Origin: DATARH01 sp036489765
GTDB lineage: Bacteria > Pseudomonadota > Alphaproteobacteria > ATCC43930 > CGMCC-115725
Assembly: GCA_036489765.1 (NCBI GenBank)
Contig: DASXFE010000146.1
Span: 1 to 64,000, forward strand
Length of the DNA stretch: 64,000 nt
Reading direction: 5' to 3'
Positions within the stretch are counted from its first letter, which is position 1; each line of letters begins with the position of its first letter. The notes beneath the pieces were generated by a model, which worked only from the letters and a program-made list of their open reading frames with translations, had not been told where the DNA came from and did not search any database. Position numbers and translations under genes: made by a program. Positions 18,344-25,651 of this stretch are shown here, piece by piece.

Positions 18344-18559
18344 ATGAAGATCAGGATCGATTGGTGCAAGCCTTGAAACTATGAGCCGCGAGCCCTCCGT
18401 GCGAGGGATAGGTTGATTGCGAAATACGGCGCCGAGGTCGAGTTGGTGCCGGGTGTTGGCGGAGTGTTCGAGATCACGGTCGACGGACGGCTCGCCTTTT
18501 CGAAAAAGGCGACGGGCCGCTTCCCGACCGACGACGAGGTAGACGCCGTCGGCGGCTGA
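18344..18559 (+). CDS. SelT/SelW/SelH (Rdx) family selenoprotein with in-frame UGA for selenocysteine
   Basis: From ATG 18344 the frame runs 71 codons to TGA 18557-18559, interrupted once by TGA at codon 11 (18374-18376). Read as selenocysteine, the N-terminus is MKIRIDWCKP-U-NYEPRA, the CxxU redox motif of Rdx-fold selenoproteins (CxxC in Cys homologues), followed by a helix (LRARDRLIAKYG) and the family ending GVFEITVDGRLAFSKK-TGRFP. The frame after UGA is fully protein-like and family-matching, which argues against a plain nonsense mutation. A fitting bacterial SECIS hairpin starts 16 nt after the UGA. GAGG lies 5 nt before the ATG. Rdx proteins are small thioredoxin-like oxidoreductases. 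The gene requires selA, selB, selC and selD elsewhere in the genome. Confidence 0.9.
18374..18414 (+). promoter_or_regulatory. candidate bacterial SECIS element (UGA plus downstream hairpin)
   Basis: UGA is at 18374-18376. CCCTC (18393-18397), loop CGTGC (18398-18402) and GAGGG (18403-18407) form the upper stem-loop. AACTAT (18377-18382) can pair with ATAGGTT (18408-18414) as a lower stem with one bulge. The loop starts 21 nt after the UGA, is 5 nt long and has G in its second position. These values fall within the published bacterial SECIS consensus as I know it (loop with a G in its first two bases, 16-37 nt from the UGA). SelB would bind this hairpin. Confidence 0.75.
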
Positions 18560-18587
18560 AAAGGCGCCGACAAGGTCATCCACAGGA

Positions 18588-18621
18588 TGCCGCCGGCCGG
18601 TCATGCGCCCGACCGGCGGCA
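18588..18621. repeat. GC-rich inverted repeat downstream of the selenoprotein gene
   Basis: TGCCGCCGG...GGTC and GACC-GGCGGCA can pair around ATGCGCCC with a small CCGG bulge, 29-62 nt past the selenoprotein stop. No U-tract follows, so it is at best a Rho-type or stabilising 3' structure. Confidence 0.35.
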
Positions 18622-18757
18622 GCCATGTCAGATTGAATGGACCAACTAACCGTTCACTCTAACCTCTTGGATACATGATAAAGCCTAGACGGAACCGCGC
18701 TCCGATCAGGCGATTTCGGGCGATATAGCTATGTGCCGGTCCCCGGGCCCCCGTGAC

Positions 18758-18772
18758 TTAACGGTTCATCAA
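18758..18772 (+). promoter_or_regulatory. CtrA-like site upstream of flp
   Basis: TTAA (18758-18761), seven bases, TCAA (18769-18772) matches TTAA-N7-TTAA at 7 of 8 positions, 46-60 nt before the flp start. Caulobacter pilA is a known CtrA target, and this window carries cckA and sciP, so control of flp by CtrA is a fair inference. Confidence 0.5.
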
Positions 18773-18817
18773 GCATTGAAGCGCAAATTTGGGCGTCGGC
18801 CAGGTAAGGAGACCCGA

Positions 18818-18979
18818 ATGTTTGCGACGCTGAAGAGATTGCTCAAGAACGAGGATGGGGTTACCGCGATCGAGTATGGCTTGATCGCCGCCCTGATTGC
18901 GGTCGCCGCGGTGACCGTGATGGGCACCGTCGGTACCAACCTCAGCAAGACGTTCAACACGATCGCCGGCGATCTGTAA
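18818..18979 (+). CDS. flp: Flp/Fap-type pilin subunit
   Basis: A 53-residue prepilin. A short basic leader (MFATLKRLLKNEDG) is followed by VTAIEYGLIAALIAVAAVTVMG: the prepilin peptidase should cut after Gly14, placing Glu at +5 and Tyr at +6 of the mature pilin as in all Flp pilins. It is the structural subunit of the Tad pilus encoded downstream (cpaA-tadC). TAAGGAG lies 7 nt before the ATG. A long in-frame extension upstream is not protein-like. It is monocistronic, with a strong terminator after it and a CtrA-like site before it. Confidence 0.95.
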   Translation: MFATLKRLLKNEDGVTAIEYGLIAALIAVAAVTVMGTVGTNLSKTFNTIAGDL

Positions 18980-19006
18980 GCCGCGCACGATCACAATCCC
19001 ACCACG

Positions 19007-19037
19007 AAAACGCCCGGCGGCAACGTCGGGCGTTTTT
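19007..19037 (+). terminator. Rho-independent terminator after flp
   Basis: AAAACGCCCG, a 10-nt loop, then CGGGCGTTTT form a perfect 10-bp stem ending in a T-run, 28 nt past the flp stop. Confidence 0.9.
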
Positions 19038-19145
19038 CATTGGGCGCTCGCCCTCCGTTTCATCCGGCGTTGAACACAGCGCCGCCAAGGCGGAAAGAGT
19101 TCAGATCCGGGAATGATGCGGTCGCCGAGCCAAAGCCCGGGGCGC

Positions 19146-20579
19146 CTACTTGGTCAGATACGCCGTCTTGACCGCCGACTGGAACAGCGCGCTCATAGCC
19201 GCAGAGATGTCGCCGTCGACATTGACCTGGAAGAACAGGCCCGGCGAGGCACAGCTCTGCATGTTCGACGAGATCTGCGACTGAAATGGCGCGATATTAC
19301 TATTGTACCATCCGTTATTCGGGATCGGCAGGTATTCGGTATAGAGCACTGCAATTCGGATCCCACGGTTCTTGATCGTTGTACACCAGCCGTTATCCAT
19401 TAGGGATTGCTGACGGCTACCACCGACATTTTCATCTTCGACGCCGTCGGTCACGAAAAACAGGACTTCTTGCGGCGTGTCGCCCCGAGCATTGGTACCG
19501 TTGCCTGGAGCGACCATCTGCGAATTGATGTTGGTCATCGCATTGTCATAATTGGTGTCCACATCGGCAGGGTTGTCGTTCTGGGAACAGGCCGATGGGC
19601 CGAGACAGTTGTTATGGTAGACCGAGAGCATCTGGATCGTGCCGGCGGATGCCTGGGCCAATGACAAACTCGTCGTAATTGTCTGATAGGTGTGGAACTT
19701 GCTGTCGAACGTATAGATCGCCATCCCGTATTTCGCGTTGTTTTGCGCCTCGGTCGCGCTCGCCGTCGTCATCAGGTTCTGGGTCGCGGAGGTCATCAGA
19801 TCGATCCGCAGCGTCAGCCCGAGGTTGCGAGCGAGCTGGTAGTTGTCCTCGCCGCCGGGGTTTCCCAAGCCCGCCACGGTGCAGCTCGCCGAGTTGCAAT
19901 GCGTATCGCTGCTGGGACTGGTTTCGTGGCAGGCGAAGCCGCATCCGCAAGTCGGGCCGCCGGAGGGCGGTGAATCGCATTGGGATTGCGTATTGGCGAT
20001 CAGCGTATTGATGCCGTCGGTTGTCGCAACGATCGCCATCGATGGCGATGAATCGAGCAGCATGTAGAAATTGATGTTGGGCGCCCCGGTCGAGCTCGCG
20101 GTCGAGCTGACCGAGACCGGGATCGTATTTTCGATAACCCCGAGGAAGCTCGCCGCGATCGACGCTTTGGCGGTCACCACCACCGTGTAGGTGGTGCCGG
20201 AGATGCTGGTGCTCACGTTGGTCGTGACCGTGCCGCTCGGCGGCAAATCGCCGGTGGCGTTGGTGACATAGCTCGTCGCCAGCGACTTGGCCTTCGATGC
20301 GGAGCCCGTGTTGAGGTACTCGGTTGCGCCGGCCAGCGACGCTGCGTCGGTGGCCGCCTGCAGCGCCAGCTTGAAATTCAGCCCGCGGGCGAAGTCGATC
20401 GCGGCACCGCTCGCGGCGGCCAGCGCCAGCAGCGAGAAGGCCATCAGCATCATGACGCCGGCGCGGTTGTCGCGGCCGATGTCTCGCATCGTTCCGATGA
20501 CACGGGCGAAGGGTCGCGCCACCATTCGCCGAAACCGGCGGAAATGGCGGATGTCGCACATCTCGGACAATTTGCTCAC
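19146..20579 (-). CDS. tadG: TadG-like pilus assembly protein with VWA domain
   Basis: A 477-residue protein. After a basic N-terminus a single membrane helix (about residues 41-62, GVMMLMAFSLLALAAASGAAI) precedes the TadE/G signature region (AIDFARGLNFKLALQAATDAASLAGA). A von Willebrand A domain follows with MIDAS residues D176-SSPS and, later, FVTDGVED. It carries a Cys-rich insertion (cysteines at 201, 211, 213, 217, 228 and 233) of unknown role. TadG is a minor pilin-like factor for Flp pilus assembly, located in the inner membrane with its bulk in the periplasm. The start is GTG at 20579; an ATG at 20561 is possible. It lies on the opposite strand to flp and cpaA-tadC. Confidence 0.88.
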   Translation of the reverse strand: MSKLSEMCDIRHFRRFRRMVARPFARVIGTMRDIGRDNRAGVMMLMAFSLLALAAASGAAIDFARGLNFKLALQAATDAASLAGATEYLNTGSASKAKSLATSYVTNATGDLPPSGTVTTNVSTSISGTTYTVVVTAKASIAASFLGVIENTIPVSVSSTASSTGAPNINFYMLLDSSPSMAIVATTDGINTLIANTQSQCDSPPSGGPTCGCGFACHETSPSSDTHCNSASCTVAGLGNPGGEDNYQLARNLGLTLRIDLMTSATQNLMTTASATEAQNNAKYGMAIYTFDSKFHTYQTITTSLSLAQASAGTIQMLSVYHNNCLGPSACSQNDNPADVDTNYDNAMTNINSQMVAPGNGTNARGDTPQEVLFFVTDGVEDENVGGSRQQSLMDNGWCTTIKNRGIRIAVLYTEYLPIPNNGWYNSNIAPFQSQISSNMQSCASPGLFFQVNVDGDISAAMSALFQSAVKTAYLTK

Positions 20580-20660
20580 GGTTCGATCCGGCGGCTTCGA
20601 TATAAAGCCGAGAATCCGCCCTAAACCGTTTTCATTCCGTTAAAAATCGGCTCGCCGGGC

Positions 20661-21236
20661 CTAGCTGCAGCTCAATCCGGAACTGGACGGAGGACACGAC
20701 ACCTGCAGCATGTTGCGCGGGATCGCAAAGGCCTGAAACGTCATCGTCAGCGGCGACGTCAGGAAATAGTCGAGCGGCGACGTAAAGCTGTAGGTCGCCT
20801 GGATGATGATGACGCTGCCGCTGGCCACGCCCAGTGTGGATGCCGCGCTGGTCAGGGTCGTATTGGAAATCTTGGCGGCCCCGCCCCGGCGTGTCTGCCA
20901 CGCGACCGTCGCGCCCGAGCCGGACGAATTGTAGGTGACGCTCGCGAAGTCGACTTTGAGCGGGGTGCCGGAACTCGGCGACATGATCATCTGTCCGGCG
21001 GAGTAGAGATTGTCGAAATCCCCTGAGGCGACCCCGCCTTCGGCAACCGTCGTCTGGCCGATCAGGTCGGCGATCGAGCTCGCCGCGTCGACCAGCTTGT
21101 AATAGCAGATGATCGCCTGCGTGACCTCGTAGACGCCGAACACCATCATGCACAGGACCGGTAGAGCGATCGCGAACTCGATCGCGGCGACACCGGCGCG
21201 ATCTCCGAGGACGGCGCAGATCAGGCGGCGCGACAT
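20661..21236 (-). CDS. TadE-like minor pilin protein
   Basis: A 191-residue protein with a basic N-terminus (MSRRLICAVLGDR), the TadE segment AGVAAIEFAIALPVLCMMVFGVYEV (membrane helix with the conserved EF pair), and a beta-rich periplasmic part (VTYNSSGSGATVAWQTRR, IIQATYSFTSPLDYF). TadE-like pseudopilins are cleaved by CpaA/TadV and are needed for Flp pilus formation. Its ATG overlaps the TGA of the preceding tadE-like gene by one base, so the two are translationally coupled. Upstream in-frame residues come from the neighbour's reading frame and were excluded. Confidence 0.88.
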   Translation of the reverse strand: MSRRLICAVLGDRAGVAAIEFAIALPVLCMMVFGVYEVTQAIICYYKLVDAASSIADLIGQTTVAEGGVASGDFDNLYSAGQMIMSPSSGTPLKVDFASVTYNSSGSGATVAWQTRRGGAAKISNTTLTSAASTLGVASGSVIIIQATYSFTSPLDYFLTSPLTMTFQAFAIPRNMLQVSCPPSSSGLSCS

Positions 21237-21757
21237 CAGAAGGGCTCGTTCTGGAAGACGACGGTCGAGGTCAACAGCGTCGCCCCGTAACTGCCGCCGA
21301 GCAGCTTTGCCATCCACGGCGTGAAGAACGAGTAGTTATAGGTCACGGTCACGATGACGATCTCGCCCGGCGACCCGGCATCGAACCCGGCGCTGCTCAG
21401 GCTGCCGTCCGTGTTGCGGGTAAGCGCCGTGTTCATCCCGCTCTGCGCCTCGGACCACTGCCAGAACGCCTGCACCTGATAGAGCAGCGAGGTGCACGGG
21501 ATCAGCCACGACACCTCTTTGCAGATCAGGGTCGAAAAGGTGGTTTGCGGCGCGCTCGCGACCTGAACCTGGCCGGTCCGGATCTGCCGGGCCGAATCCC
21601 GGGCGGCGTTGTCGAGCACGACTTGCAGAAAGGTCGCGTAGGAGATCTCGATCGCGCCGAGGATCATCATCAGATAGGCCATGCCGATCAGGCCGAACTC
21701 GACGGTGGCCATGCCGCTTTCGCCAAGCCGGACCAGGAACCGTCGTATTCTCCCCAT
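21236..21757 (-). CDS. tadE: TadE-like minor pilin protein
   Basis: A 173-residue TadE family protein. RRFLVRLGESGMATVEFGLIGMAYLMMILGAIEI contains the basic leader, the G-x-A-x-x-E-F prepilin-like motif and the membrane helix. The C-terminal part is a short periplasmic domain ending near TSTVVFQNEPF. It heads the minus-strand group tadE-tadE-tadG, which is divergent from cpaA with 273 nt between. CAGGAG lies in ribosome-site position. Confidence 0.88.
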   Translation of the reverse strand: MGRIRRFLVRLGESGMATVEFGLIGMAYLMMILGAIEISYATFLQVVLDNAARDSARQIRTGQVQVASAPQTTFSTLICKEVSWLIPCTSLLYQVQAFWQWSEAQSGMNTALTRNTDGSLSSAGFDAGSPGEIVIVTVTYNYSFFTPWMAKLLGGSYGATLLTSTVVFQNEPF

Positions 21758-22030
21758 CCATCGTCTCCTGCGTCGACTTCGCCCGGGTCAAATGCCGGCG
21801 GCGTCGACCGGTGCGCCGCATGCTGCGCCCGGTTTGTTAATGATCGGTAACGGCCCCGGACGGGGCGGATCGAGACAGTGCTAGGGCCGATTATCCGTTC
21901 TTTAACCAACAGCGGTCACGATGCGCTCCGGTCATCATCCGGAGCCCTGCATGCCATTGCGGCCCATCCTGTCACCCGGCGCTTCGTGCCTGTACCGAGC
22001 CGCCGCTCCGTCTGATAAGGGCGCGCGGCG
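21758..22030. other. divergent intergenic region between tadE and cpaA
   Basis: This 273-nt region should hold the promoters of both pilus operons. It contains TTAACCAA at 21902-21909, one mismatch from the CtrA 8-mer TTAACCAT, and TTAATGATCGGTAAC at about 21838-21852, a half-matching TTAA-N7-TTAA. I see no gene and no clear terminator. Confidence 0.4.
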
Positions 22031-22534
22031 ATGACGGTCGCCCTCCATTATCTCGCGCTTGGCGGTTTCGCCGTATTGATGGCGATCGCCGCGTTTGAGG
22101 ATTTTCGCCGGTTCACGATCCCGAACTGGCTGACTTTGGGCCTGTGCCTGCTATGGCCTCTGTCACTCTTGGCAGCACCTGACGGTTCGGGCGCGATCGG
22201 CGGCTTGGCGTGTGGCTTGATCGTGTTTGCCGTCGGCGCGCTGCTGTTCGCCCGCGGCTATATGGGCGGCGGCGACGTCAAGCTGTTGGCGGCGGCTGCG
22301 TTATGGGCCGGCCCCGCGCTGTTGCCGACGCTGTTGATCGCGACCGGGTTGCTGGGCGGCGTGCTCGCTCTCATCCTGCTGTCGCCGTTCGGGGCGCTTC
22401 TCGTGTCCCAGACACGCGCGCAACTCGGCTTTACGGCAGGCCCCGGGACCGCGGTGGCATCGACGCCGATCGCCTATGGCATCGCCATCGCCGCCGCCTC
22501 GCTGATCGTCATCCTTCCTCCGCAGTTCAGTTGA
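22031..22534 (+). CDS. cpaA: prepilin peptidase CpaA/TadV
   Basis: A 167-residue inner-membrane aspartic peptidase (type A24) with about five membrane helices. The two catalytic aspartates are visible: D24 in AFEDFRRFTIPN and D82 in the GxGD motif GYMGGGDVKLLAAAA. It lacks the N-terminal methylase domain of large PilD enzymes, as usual for CpaA. It processes Flp and the TadE/G pseudopilins and is the first gene of the cpaABCDEF-tadBC run. cpaB begins 7 nt after its stop. Confidence 0.95.
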   Translation: MTVALHYLALGGFAVLMAIAAFEDFRRFTIPNWLTLGLCLLWPLSLLAAPDGSGAIGGLACGLIVFAVGALLFARGYMGGGDVKLLAAAALWAGPALLPTLLIATGLLGGVLALILLSPFGALLVSQTRAQLGFTAGPGTAVASTPIAYGIAIAAASLIVILPPQFS

Positions 22535-22541
22535 ACGAGCC

Positions 22542-23474
22542 ATGCGCGCCCGCACCCTGATCCTCGTCCTCCTCGCCGTCGTCCTTGCCGGCGGTACCGC
22601 CCTCTTGGCGCGAGCCTGGCTCGCCGCACAACGGACGCAGGCGACCGCCGAAGCGGCGCCGGTGTCGCTGCCGCCGCCGGTGAAATCGGTCCTCGTCGCG
22701 CACCATCCGATCGAGCGCGGCCAGATCCTCAAGGGCAGCGATTTCTCGTGGCAGCCGTGGCCCGATGCCGGCGTCGACAAGGCGTATTTCGTGCTCGGCA
22801 CGCGCTCGCCCGACTCGTTCACCGGCTGGGTCGCCCGCTATCCGATCGGGGCCGGCGAGCCGGTCACAGCGCAGAAGATGGTCGCCCCCGGCAGCCGCGG
22901 CTTCCTGGCGGCGGTGCTGAAGCCCGGAACGCGCGCGGTCTCGGTTTCGGTCAACGCCACGACCGGCATTTCCGGGTTTGTCTTTCCGGGCGACCAGGTC
23001 GACGTGGTGATCACCTACCCGGTACCGAATTTCTCGAACAACACCGCAGCCGGCGTGCAGCTTCAACACAAAGCGTCGGAGACGATCCTGCACGACATCC
23101 GTATCGTCGGCATCGATCAGCGGCTGGAGACCAAGGCCGGCGAAGCGGTCATCGCGCACACCGCAACCCTCGAGGTCACGCCAAAACAAGGCGAAGAAAT
23201 CGCGCTCGCCGAAGAGATGGGCAAGCTGTCGCTCAGTCTGCGCTCGCTCGCCAAAAACGATTCCGCTTTCCAGCAAGTGGGCTTGCAGAACGATGGCGAT
23301 TCGGCCTCAGACGGCGCAACGCCCAGCTATACGCTCGACAGCGACGTTAGTCCCTTACTGCCCAAGCCCTTAACGGGCAATGAGAACGCGCCGTCGGGGT
23401 CGGTGACCATCTTGCGGGGCGGCGGTAAAGGAGGCGATTCTTCTGGGGCACCGGCTGTACCCAGAGGTTCGTGA
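22542..23474 (+). CDS. cpaB: Flp pilus assembly protein CpaB/RcpC
   Basis: A 310-residue periplasmic protein. The N-terminal signal-anchor (RTLILVLLAVVLAGGTALLARAWLAAQR) is followed by a SAF domain (VKSVLVAHHPIERGQILKGSDFSWQPWP) and the RcpC region (GTRAVSVSVNATTGISGFVFPGDQVDVV). It is thought to help gate or anchor the CpaC secretin. The C-terminal 50 residues are low-complexity (Gly/Ser/Asp). Its TGA overlaps the cpaC ATG (TGATG). Confidence 0.93.
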   Translation: MRARTLILVLLAVVLAGGTALLARAWLAAQRTQATAEAAPVSLPPPVKSVLVAHHPIERGQILKGSDFSWQPWPDAGVDKAYFVLGTRSPDSFTGWVARYPIGAGEPVTAQKMVAPGSRGFLAAVLKPGTRAVSVSVNATTGISGFVFPGDQVDVVITYPVPNFSNNTAAGVQLQHKASETILHDIRIVGIDQRLETKAGEAVIAHTATLEVTPKQGEEIALAEEMGKLSLSLRSLAKNDSAFQQVGLQNDGDSASDGATPSYTLDSDVSPLLPKPLTGNENAPSGSVTILRGGGKGGDSSGAPAVPRGS

Positions 23475-24964
23475 TGCGGAAATTATTGGCCCTGGTCAGC
23501 GCAGCACTATTTTTTATTGCGCTGGTTCCAAGTGACGCCGCCCAACTAGTCACTCCGCAAGGCGGTGGCGCATCTCCGCCGGCGGCACCGCAACCGGCCG
23601 CGCCGCGCGACAGCGCAACCGCCACGACGCGGCAGATCCCGCCGAATGGTCAGCCGATCCTTCTGGAGTCCGGCAAGGGCACGCTGATCCGCCTGCCGCG
23701 TCCGGCGTCGACGGTGTTCATCGCCAACCCAGACATCGCCGATGTCCAGGTGAAGTCGCCGGCGCTGATCTATCTGAGCGCCAAGGCCCCGGGCGACACC
23801 GTCGTCTATGCGGTCGACGCGAACGACGACGTCCTGCTGCACGCGCCGGTGCATGTCGACCACGATCTGTCGCGCCTGCGGGATTCGATGCATGCGCTGA
23901 TGCCGGGCGAGCACGTGACGGTCCGGTCGGTCGATGGCTCGGTGGTCCTGGGCGGTAGCATCTCGACCGCCAACCGTGCCGAAAAGGCCCGCGCCCTCGC
24001 CGCGGCGCTGACCGGCAACGACAAGAACCAGCCGATCCTCAACGAGATGTCGGTCGCGACCCCGAACCAGGTCAACATCCGCGTCAAGATCGCCGAAGTG
24101 AACCGCACAGTGCTGAAGGCGCTGGGTTTCAACTGGACCGCGTCGATCAATCAGGCCGGCAAGAACGGCGGCAGCTTCGGTCTCGTGACGCAAAACCCGA
24201 CGCTCAGCCAGAACATCACCCAGCAGAACCAGTTTCAGTTCGGCTATATAAACGCCCTCGGCGCCACCAACATCCAGACGACGCTCGACGCGCTGTCGCA
24301 GGAAGGGTTGATCACGACCCTGGCCGAACCCAGCCTGACCGCGCTCAGCGGCCAGACGGCGAGCTTCCTCGCCGGCGGCGAGTTCCCGATCCCGATCGGC
24401 GTGCAGCCGCCGAACGGCGGCTCGGGGACGCAGATCACGATCGACTTCAAGACGTTCGGCGTTTCGGTCGATTTCACCCCGACGATCCTCGACGCCAACC
24501 ACCTCAACCTCAAGATCCGGCCCGAGGTCAGCGAGCTGACCGCCAACGGCGCCGTGCAGATCAGCGGCTTTACGATCCCGGCGCTGACCGTGCGCCGCGC
24601 CGAGACCACGGTCGAGCTCGGCAGCGGCCAGAGCTTTGCGCTCGCCGGCCTGCTGCAGAACACGACCGAGCAGGACATCTCGAAGGTGCCATGGCTCGGC
24701 GATGTGCCGATCCTTGGCGCGCTTTTCCGCTCCGATCAGTTCCAGCACAACGAAACCGAGCTCGTCATCATCGTCACGCCGTATCTGGTGAAGCCGTCGA
24801 GCGTCGCCTTGGCGGCGCCGACCGACGGTTACATTCCGCCCCACGACATCCAGCGGGTGATCAACAGCGAGACCTATCGCCCAGGCATGCCGAGCCCGAC
24901 GCCCGGCCCTGCGCAACCCGGCAGCCAGGGCCTCATCGGCCCGGTCGGGTTCCGGGTGGATTGA
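23474..24964 (+). CDS. cpaC: Flp pilus secretin CpaC/RcpA
   Basis: A 496-residue outer-membrane secretin. It has a signal peptide (RKLLALVSAALFFIALVPSDAA), a Pro/Ala-rich linker, N-domains with the pilus/BON-type pattern (STVFIANPDIADVQVKSPALIYLSAKAPGDTVVYAVD) and the secretin core (VKIAEVNRTVLKALGFNW, TTLAEPSLTALSGQTASFLAGGEFPIP, ETTVELGSGQSFALAGLLQN, VPWLGDVPILGALFRS, ELVIIVTPYLVKP). It forms the channel through which the Flp pilus leaves the cell. Translation is coupled to cpaB. Confidence 0.96.
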   Translation: MRKLLALVSAALFFIALVPSDAAQLVTPQGGGASPPAAPQPAAPRDSATATTRQIPPNGQPILLESGKGTLIRLPRPASTVFIANPDIADVQVKSPALIYLSAKAPGDTVVYAVDANDDVLLHAPVHVDHDLSRLRDSMHALMPGEHVTVRSVDGSVVLGGSISTANRAEKARALAAALTGNDKNQPILNEMSVATPNQVNIRVKIAEVNRTVLKALGFNWTASINQAGKNGGSFGLVTQNPTLSQNITQQNQFQFGYINALGATNIQTTLDALSQEGLITTLAEPSLTALSGQTASFLAGGEFPIPIGVQPPNGGSGTQITIDFKTFGVSVDFTPTILDANHLNLKIRPEVSELTANGAVQISGFTIPALTVRRAETTVELGSGQSFALAGLLQNTTEQDISKVPWLGDVPILGALFRSDQFQHNETELVIIVTPYLVKPSSVALAAPTDGYIPPHDIQRVINSETYRPGMPSPTPGPAQPGSQGLIGPVGFRVD

Positions 24965-24977
24965 GGAGGGCCGGACG

Positions 24978-25649
24978 ATGAAAGCCCTTCTCGCCCCGAT
25001 CGCCGCCGCGCTCCTCGTGACGCTCGCCGCCTGCGATGCCCCGGTCACCGACTACACCAATGCCGAGTCGCCCAACAATCTGACCCTCCATGACGTCTCG
25101 CACAGCCTCGTCGTGCATTTCGCGCCGGGGTCGGACCGGCTGGCGCGCGGCGAGGCACAGCGGCTCGGCCGACTCGTGGCGACCGGAGAGATCGGAGCGC
25201 ACGACCGCATCTCGGTGTCGCCGGCGGGCCCCCCTGCCCTCGCCGCCCGCCGCGTGACCACGCTGGCGTCGGAGATGCTGCGTTATGGGCTCACCATCGG
25301 TGAGGTACCGCTGGCCGTGGTGCCTCGCGACAGCGCGATCGTCGACATCGGCCGCTATCTCCTGACCACCCCGCCCTGCCCGAACTGGAGCGGCCCGGCC
25401 TCGTCCGATTTCGGCAACGTGCACTACAGCAATTTCGGCTGCTCCACGGCGACCAATCTCGGCCAGATGGTCGCGAGCCCGGCTGATATCGCGAGCGGGC
25501 AACCCCTCGGCCTTGCCGCCGGCCAGCCCGCCGCCGCGGCCGTTAACCGTTACAACACCGACAAGGTGGTATTGCCTACCCCCAATTCCGCCCTACCGAT
25601 CGCCGCGCCGGCTAGCGCCGCACCCGGTGGGTCCTCACCAGGGAGTTAA
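24978..25649 (+). CDS. cpaD: CpaD family pilus assembly lipoprotein
   Basis: A 223-residue lipoprotein. The signal peptide ends in a lipobox LAAC (Cys19). CpaD-type segments follow: LVVHFAPGSDRLARGEAQRLGRLV, RRVTTLASEMLRYG, and CPNWSGPASSDFGNVHYSNFGCSTATNLGQMVASPADI, the CPNW-to-NFGCATxxNL signature of the family. It acts at the outer membrane as a likely secretin pilotin. The C-terminal 45 residues are Ala/Pro-rich. cpaE begins 2 nt after its stop. Confidence 0.94.
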   Translation: MKALLAPIAAALLVTLAACDAPVTDYTNAESPNNLTLHDVSHSLVVHFAPGSDRLARGEAQRLGRLVATGEIGAHDRISVSPAGPPALAARRVTTLASEMLRYGLTIGEVPLAVVPRDSAIVDIGRYLLTTPPCPNWSGPASSDFGNVHYSNFGCSTATNLGQMVASPADIASGQPLGLAAGQPAAAAVNRYNTDKVVLPTPNSALPIAAPASAAPGGSSPGS

Positions 25650-25651
25650 GT

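Noticed and set aside
18374..18376. TGA as a simple nonsense mutation in the SelW-like gene
   Set aside because: The codon is at the exact Sec/Cys redox position, the frame continues with family conservation, and a SECIS-like hairpin follows. A real nonsense mutation would be unlikely to have all three.
18272..18604. A 110-codon minus-strand frame over the selenoprotein gene
   Set aside because: The opposite strand encodes a clear Rdx family protein, and this frame has no family features.
19900..19980. Haem-binding CxxCH in TadG
   Set aside because: The Cys-rich insert reads C-G-F-A-C-H with three residues between cysteines, so it does not meet the CxxCH rule; disulfides are more likely.
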